A stretch of 64,000 nt of DNA from Hemibagrus wyckioides (taxonomy: Eukaryota > Chordata > Actinopteri > Siluriformes > Bagridae), in NCBI RefSeq assembly GCF_019097595.1, contig NC_080717.1, forward strand, positions 29,283,876-29,347,875. The letters run 5' to 3'. The notes beneath the pieces were generated by a model. The model was given only the letters and a program-made list of their open reading frames with translations, searched no databases and was not told the DNA's origin. Below are positions 1 to 64,000 of this stretch, piece by piece. Each line of letters begins with the position of its first letter. The first letter of the stretch is position 1. Position numbers and translations under genes: made by a program.

Positions 1-286
1 AAGCGACATACAAGAGTGCTTTAAAGTCTCTATCAGTGAATACATCAAGACTGCTTCAGGAGGTCACACACTTCATACCATCAGCCTAAAACTAAGTGGG
101 AGGAATTTATTACTTTCATTTATTTATTTATTTTTATTTATTCAACTCTACACTGTAAGTGCTGAGAAACACTTTCTACAAAGAATCATTGTGAAATAAT
201 TCTTAAACCAATTTTAGACTACTTTCACACCAATCTCTCTAAACAGTCCCTAAGATTCTTTCCAGTTTATCTCATCATCAACTCAC

Positions 287-577
287 TCGGTCTGCACTGG
301 GATCCTCACGGACGGTCCTGTCACCGGAAGGAGATGGTCCTTCAGCACCGTGCGAGTTCACCGAGCCCCGAGCCTTCGCTGCCTCCAGCATCCGCAACAA
401 CAGAGCAATGACCGAAGGTACGGAAGCTGACTCGCCTTCAGCAGTCCTCTGATTAGCAGTGGACTCTGTATAGACATCCCTGACCTCTGCTCCGTTATTG
501 AGTGTGATCAGTGGAGCAGATGTTCCAACATGTGAGCTGTTCTCAGGCATGATGTCTTCTTTACTGTCTTCAGACAT
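287..577 (-). CDS. Possible first coding exon of an unidentified gene, continuing off the left edge
   Basis: Seen: on the minus strand an open frame begins at an ATG at 577-575 (peptide start MSEDSKEDIMPENSS) and runs 97 codons to 287, where a strong donor GTGAGT (286-281) follows in phase 0. The frame ends with a stop a few bases inside the presumed intron, as expected for a real exon. The peptide is acidic and Ser/Glu-rich, with one hydrophobic patch (VIALLLRMLEAAKARG) and no recognisable domain, signal peptide or clear membrane helix. A further upstream in-frame ATG at 688 would add 37 residues of unlikely composition, so I prefer the inner start. Context: it lies downstream of znf277 on the same strand. 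In human the next genes there are IFRD1, LSMEM1 and TMEM168, and the peptide resembles none of them as far as I can judge. It could also be a chance frame or a non-coding RNA exon. Confidence 0.35.
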
Positions 578-1979
578 GATTGAGTTGCTAAATGAACACT
601 GCTGCACTGTCTTGCTACTCTGTAGGACTATGGGATGTACACAAACACTACCTTCATGACAAATAAATAAAGGGAAAATATGGGGCATGTGGGTAAGTAA
701 AGGTAGAGGGTAAATCTATCGTCCTGTCTGGTGGCTGTGTGGTGCGTTTACAGTAAATATGAACAGTTCTGTTGTGTGTGCTGAGATAATGGAGATGCTT
801 TTTATTTTAAGCAGAGATGAATGATGTGGCTAAATGATGAGGTGAAAAAAACCTGATTAATCCATTAATTAGAAGTTAATTGGTAACGTTGTCTTGTGTA
901 TTGAGGTATAAATGTCTGTGTCCTTTCTTTCATATAACATTCTTCAAGCTTATTTTTGTTCTTTATGTAATATCAGGAACCTCTACTGGTTGTTGACAAT
1001 ATTTTTTTGACAATATTATTTCATAAAAAAGATTTACAGCAAAAAACAAGACAGCATTGTGGAAACACTAAATGTTTATTTAGCTCAGGACTGAGAACAC
1101 ACGTCCTAACAACTTATCACGATTTCTGCTCTCAATCCTGAGCTATTTCCATCTTCCCCCAGTGCCTGGGTTCTCCAAAACCATAACCTCACACTCAGCT
1201 GTTCAGAGGAGTTTGGAGGGTTTACACAAAAATGCTGGTGTTTGTTGGCTACACAAAGCAAGACATCACCTGAGGTTCAGAACAGCGCTCGTGCTCTTGT
1301 ACACTTTTGTGTCATGTTGATATAGTGTTATGTGAAAATGTTAAAGTTTTTATTTGTGTTCAGTAGAACATACATTTTGCTGAGGCATAAAACAAAAAAA
1401 TGCAATAAATGAACTAAAATACAAGTTGGAAATTATGTCTCTTTACATCTTAGAAATGAACAAAAGTGCTGAAAGTAAACATTTCAAAAGTCACAGAATA
1501 AAGCAATCATCACTCACGAACAGATTCTGTTAAATTACCTTTATTTACATTCCCAACAATTATGAAATTAATGTCATTTTCAATAGAAATGTAACTCAAT
1601 AATAACGGCTGAACTCTGAGCTGCAGTGAAAAAGCACATTATACAGAATAAAGTGACTGTCTTCATGAAAATGACACTCAACTCAGAGGCACTGCAATCA
1701 AAACGATGTAAAAGAGAGAGTTTCTCCTGGAACCGGTCGAGTGTGTATGAGAATTTATATTAGCATGAATTTCTGCATGCATTCAGATAACACAACAGTG
1801 CTCCTGTCCTTCAGGCATCGCTGCTAGATGAGAAGCCTGATCATTTCATGAATTTCACTCTCTTATTATCAGTGTACTGCAGTGGAACCCGAGCCTGCTG
1901 TGATGGAGAAACCCTACTCATGACAGTGAGCATTTCCAGTGCAAAAGAACAGGAAAGTCTCTGTGTATTGCGCTGGATT
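578..1979. other. Intergenic / znf277 3' UTR region
   Basis: There is no coding exon I can support. The part next to 1979 should be the znf277 3' untranslated region on the minus strand. The remainder is AT-rich with no recognisable repeat. Confidence 0.5.
1540..1545 (-). promoter_or_regulatory. znf277: Candidate znf277 polyadenylation signal
   Basis: AATAAA on the minus strand (TTTATT on plus), about 435 nt beyond the znf277 stop codon. It is a plausible 3' end, but other AATAAA hexamers exist further on (for example near 1073), so the choice is tentative. Confidence 0.35.
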
Positions 1980-10464
<8,485 letters not shown>

Positions 10465-10479
10465 GTTCAGCGCAACGCA

Positions 10480-10489
10480 GTCACGTGAC
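10480..10489. promoter_or_regulatory. Palindromic E-box GTCACGTGAC
   Basis: A perfect 10-bp palindrome matching the USF/MiT-TFE (CLEAR-type) binding sequence, 16 bp upstream of the znf277 start codon. Binding is inferred from the motif. Confidence 0.6.
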
Positions 10490-10520
10490 GCATCCGCGCA
10501 CGCCTTAACCCGTCAGGTCT

Positions 10521-10534
10521 ATGGGACTTGTAGT
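10521..10534 (-). promoter_or_regulatory. ZNF143/STAF-type motif 1 (ACTACAAGTCCCAT)
   Basis: On the minus strand it matches the ACTACAANTCCCA core typical of ZNF143/THAP11-bound bidirectional promoters. Confidence 0.6.
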
Positions 10535-10567
10535 CTTTTGTGGTGCTTTTGCCCTTCAGTGACTCGC

Positions 10568-10586
10568 TCTCCCATGATGCATTGCT
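10568..10586 (+). promoter_or_regulatory. ZNF143/STAF-type motif 2
   Basis: TCCCATGATGCATTGC on plus matches the TCCCANNATGCANYGC form of the ZNF143 site. It lies 34 bp from motif 1 in the opposite orientation. Confidence 0.6.
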
Positions 10587-10743
10587 GTCTGGAGACTGTG
10601 CTGTAGGAAGGATGCTGATCTGAGCGTCTGCCCTCGGAACAATACACTGACATCCAGCGTGCCAGCAGTATGGACCGGATCGCCTTTAATTCCCCAGATA
10701 TACTGCTAACATGAGTGTTCTGTGTTAGACGAGACAAAACAAA

Positions 10744-61342
<50,599 letters not shown>

Positions 61343-61840
61343 GTAGTGGCTCTGCAGCACTGACTGATCACAACACACTACTGTCGAAAACTGAAAAATA
61401 ATTCATGCAATGAATTCTGGCTGCACAACCAAAAAAAAAACCAAAAGTGGTTCTGAAAATGGACTTAAGAAATAAATTTGTCAGATTGAAGAAAAAATAT
61501 GATGGATAATTTACGTAAAAAATATTACGTTTCTCAGTGAAGTATGATTTCATTGCTTAGCTGAATTTAATTTCTAGATTTTTAATGACTAGACTGAATG
61601 ATGTTGTGTCACTGTGATCAATTCACGCAGTATTAAAATAAAAAACATTTAGACTGCACAGAGTTTGGCAGGAGAACGTACAAAAGTCTTCAGGACTACT
61701 TCACTAGGTCACAGACTAAGGATACCAGAGACTAAAACTCTGTTGGGAGAAAATACAGCGCTCAAATAAACAATTATTATTATTATTTTTAAACAAACAG
61801 AAAAAAATAAGCACTAGTTTAAGTGTTTCAGGAAAATGTA
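61343..61840 (+). other. dock4: dock4 intron 8, left part
   Basis: AT-rich intron sequence with an A run at 61430-61444. No other feature is seen. Confidence 0.6.
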
Positions 61841-62376
61841 CACTACCAGTCAAAAGTTTGGACACACCTTTTAATTCAATGTTTTTTGTTTAGGGATTTA
61901 TTTTCTACATCCTAGAACAATCCTGGAGATTTCAAAACTATGAAATAACACACATGGACTTCAGTAATCCATATGTAATGACAACAAAAAACAGTCAGTT
62001 GTTATTTTAAGACACGAAGGTCAGGTGTTCTGGAATAGTTCTTGCAAGAACAGTATTGTCAAGTGCATTTGCAAAACCCATCAAGCACCATGATGAAACT
62101 GGCTCACATGAAGACCATCCCAGTAAAGCAAGACCAAAACTGACCTCTGCTGCAGAGGAGAAGTTCATTTAGAGTCACCAGCTTCAGAAATCACCAATTA
62201 ACAGCACCTCAGATTAGAGGCGTTATGAAGGCTTTACAGAGCGTCAGTAGCAGACATATCTCAATATCAACTGTTCAAAGGACATTATTGTGGATTTCGG
62301 CCGCCTTCAGCATTGTTTTCAATGTAAAACCAGACCATGGGATTAGAAGGTGTGTCCAAACTTTTCACTGGTAGTG
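61841..62376. mobile_element. Tc1/mariner-type non-autonomous element C (536 bp)
   Basis: Terminal inverted repeats CACTACCAGTCAAAAGTTTG (left) and CACTACCAGTGAAAAGTTTG (reverse complement of the right end) extend to about 30 bp with one mismatch. TA duplications lie at 61839-61840 and 62377-62378. The interior keeps transposase-derived sequence around 62100-62280 without an open frame. Confidence 0.88.
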
Positions 62377-62378
62377 TA

Positions 62379-64000
62379 GGTCTTCACCCAGCTTTGGGAA
62401 ATCTGGAGGAAGTTTATTCCACCTCCTCAGTGCCAGAACAGAGAAGAGTCTAGATGCTTATTTACCCTGTACCCTGAGAGACAGTGGGACCAGTTGAGCC
62501 ATGATGTTGGAACCGTTGGGAACCGTAACTATAGTACTAAATTTATTCATTTGAAACATGTGTAGTAGATTAGTGCAGGGTTAATGTGTTATATTCCTAA
62601 ACATCAGCTTCATGGCTTTGATTCTCAGCAGGTCTGAGCTTTGTGTTTGATTTTGTTGGACGTATGTAAACAAATTGTGTTAATGTACCTCAATTCAGTC
62701 ACCAATATAAGCGTTTGAATCAAGTAAATTCAGCCATTTTTTCAGTGTAGCTGATTGAAAATATGATAAAAGTTTTATTATTTTTGCCTTTTTTTCTGAG
62801 ATTGTGTACATTTCTCACCAATCCTCACCATTAAAACTCCCTCAAAAACAGCAGGTTAAATAAAAGGCATTTATTATCATTAATACGTTTCTAGCGACAG
62901 CAGAGAGAAAGTAAAGTGTTGGATTTCATTCAGCGCATTCGGAAAGCACATGCCTAAACCATGCTGAATGTAGGAAAGCTACATTCCTCAGGTCAGCTGC
63001 ATGGAATCCATGTACACATTTCAATGAAGTAAATTCAGCAAGCTTTTTTTCCTCGTATAGGTCCACTATATTGTAGGCCATCCACATTTTTTTTAAGCCA
63101 TTTATTTTGCTGTTGTAGAGGTATTTTACATATATGATTCATTAAAGTTCATTACTTCAGCTGCTGGGTAAAGGTCAGGGTTGTTCCTCCATCTCAGCCA
63201 CACCTCAGGAGAAGTGCACATGCCTGGACCGAACGTATAAATAATGAATAGCATTAACCCTGTTTTTTTGTCTGGGTATGATGAACAATGGATTTTTGGG
63301 TTTCTAGATTTGGCCAGGGCTGCACATTATTTTAAACTTTATCATAATTTTAGATTTTTTTAAAATATAATAAAAAAATCAACTTTAAAATAGTTGACTG
63401 CTATTTTAGTATGCTTGGGTAAAGTGTATTTGCTGTGTGTGTATTTAGAGACTAATTGTGTAGCTTTAAATTAATGGAGCAGTTCGGTGCTAATTAAAGA
63501 ATACGTGAAGGATGTGATAGGAAGCATCAGAAAGTCACAGAAACACCTTTAAAGAAACAAAATACCAAATAATTAATCTGTTTAAAATGACGAGCTCGAG
63601 TCAAATGACAACCTTAAAAGTGAGACATAACTTTCTAGAGGAATCCAGACACTGTTAAAGGCTGGAACGCTTCCCCTCAGGGAAATGGAGTTCATGTAGA
63701 AAGATGATGCACTCGTGTGACGCGTTTCTAATAATAAACTGCAAAATGTAAAAAATATCAATGAGTTTCCATTCGACCCTAACGAATTTTTGTAGTGGAA
63801 CATCTGCAAAACTAGTCACTTTCTCTCATCACTCACATTATAGCAGCTATAAATGGTCAGTCCATCACCATCAAATTTTTTCTTTCTTGAAGTTTTAAAG
63901 AGAAAGAAAATGAAGCTTGTCATGGTACTGAGAAAAAACCCAGAACTCACACAGCCCTCTCTCCTGAAGTTTTAACTTTTACAGCTGTCTGTGACGAAGC
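62379..64000 (+). other. dock4: dock4 intron 8, right part
   Basis: AT-rich. I searched by eye for the next conserved dock4 exon (expected to begin with an ERFFLRL-like sequence) and did not find it. No other gene is seen. Confidence 0.6.

Larger units (their letters stand above)
10465..10743. promoter_or_regulatory. Divergent znf277/dock4 promoter
   Basis: Only 279 bp separate the two start codons, and the genes are head to head. The interval is richer in GC and CpG than its surroundings and has no TATA box in a convincing position. It holds a palindromic E-box (10480-10489) and two ZNF143-type motifs (10521-10534 and 10568-10586). The human orthologues are also divergent and closely spaced, so a conserved bidirectional promoter is the natural reading. 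Confidence 0.8.

Noticed and set aside
61343..64000. dock4 exon 9
   Set aside because: I looked for a continuation of the exon 8 phase with conserved DOCK4 residues and found none, so it should lie beyond the window.

Overview
This is a vertebrate nuclear window, almost certainly from a ray-finned (teleost) fish. The evidence is a pair of vertebrate multi-exon genes with GT-AG introns, fish Tc1-type transposons, tRNA-derived SINE copies ending in a TCTGGATAAGGGTGTC-type tail, a chromodomain-bearing Ty3/Gypsy element, and very large intronic minisatellites. An otophysan such as a catfish is my guess from repeat style; the species cannot be read from the sequence. There is no bacterial or phage content.

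Layout. Positions 287-577 (minus) hold a possible first coding exon of an unidentified gene that continues off the left edge. Positions 1980-10464 (minus) hold a complete 12-exon zinc finger gene, znf277. Its exons join with consistent phases into a 439-residue protein with five C2H2 fingers. Positions 10465-10743 are a compact divergent promoter. From 10744 rightward (plus) runs the start of dock4: exons 1-8 end at 61342, encode about the first 221 residues, and the rest of the gene lies beyond the window. The ZNF277/DOCK4 head-to-head arrangement is also found in human.

About 50 kb of the window is dock4 intron. Intron 1 (24 kb) contains a roughly 5 kb minisatellite of 30/35-bp units (17465-22892). 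Intron 3 contains a roughly 7.1 kb, nearly C-free 18/21-bp minisatellite (35719-42842) that starts 137 nt after the exon 3 splice donor and appears related to a short, degenerate array at 32390-32561. Intron 4 contains a 1.9 kb minisatellite (44559-46506) and, 70 bp further on, a 5.5 kb sushi/Tf1-like LTR retrotransposon (46576-52100) with intact target duplications and a decayed coding region. Intron 7 contains a probable solo LTR 92 bp upstream of exon 8. Intron 8 and a znf277 intron carry Tc1-type deletion derivatives with perfect TA duplications.

The most instructive signals are four: the self-priming signature of the LTR element (10 nt right after the 5' LTR are complementary to the predicted transcript start), the tRNA-like module inside its LTRs, the extreme strand asymmetry and higher-order duplication of the dock4 minisatellites, and the two ZNF143-type motifs plus a palindromic E-box in the shared promoter. 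Many long open frames in the window are artefacts of tandem repeats whose period is a multiple of three, and they are not genes.
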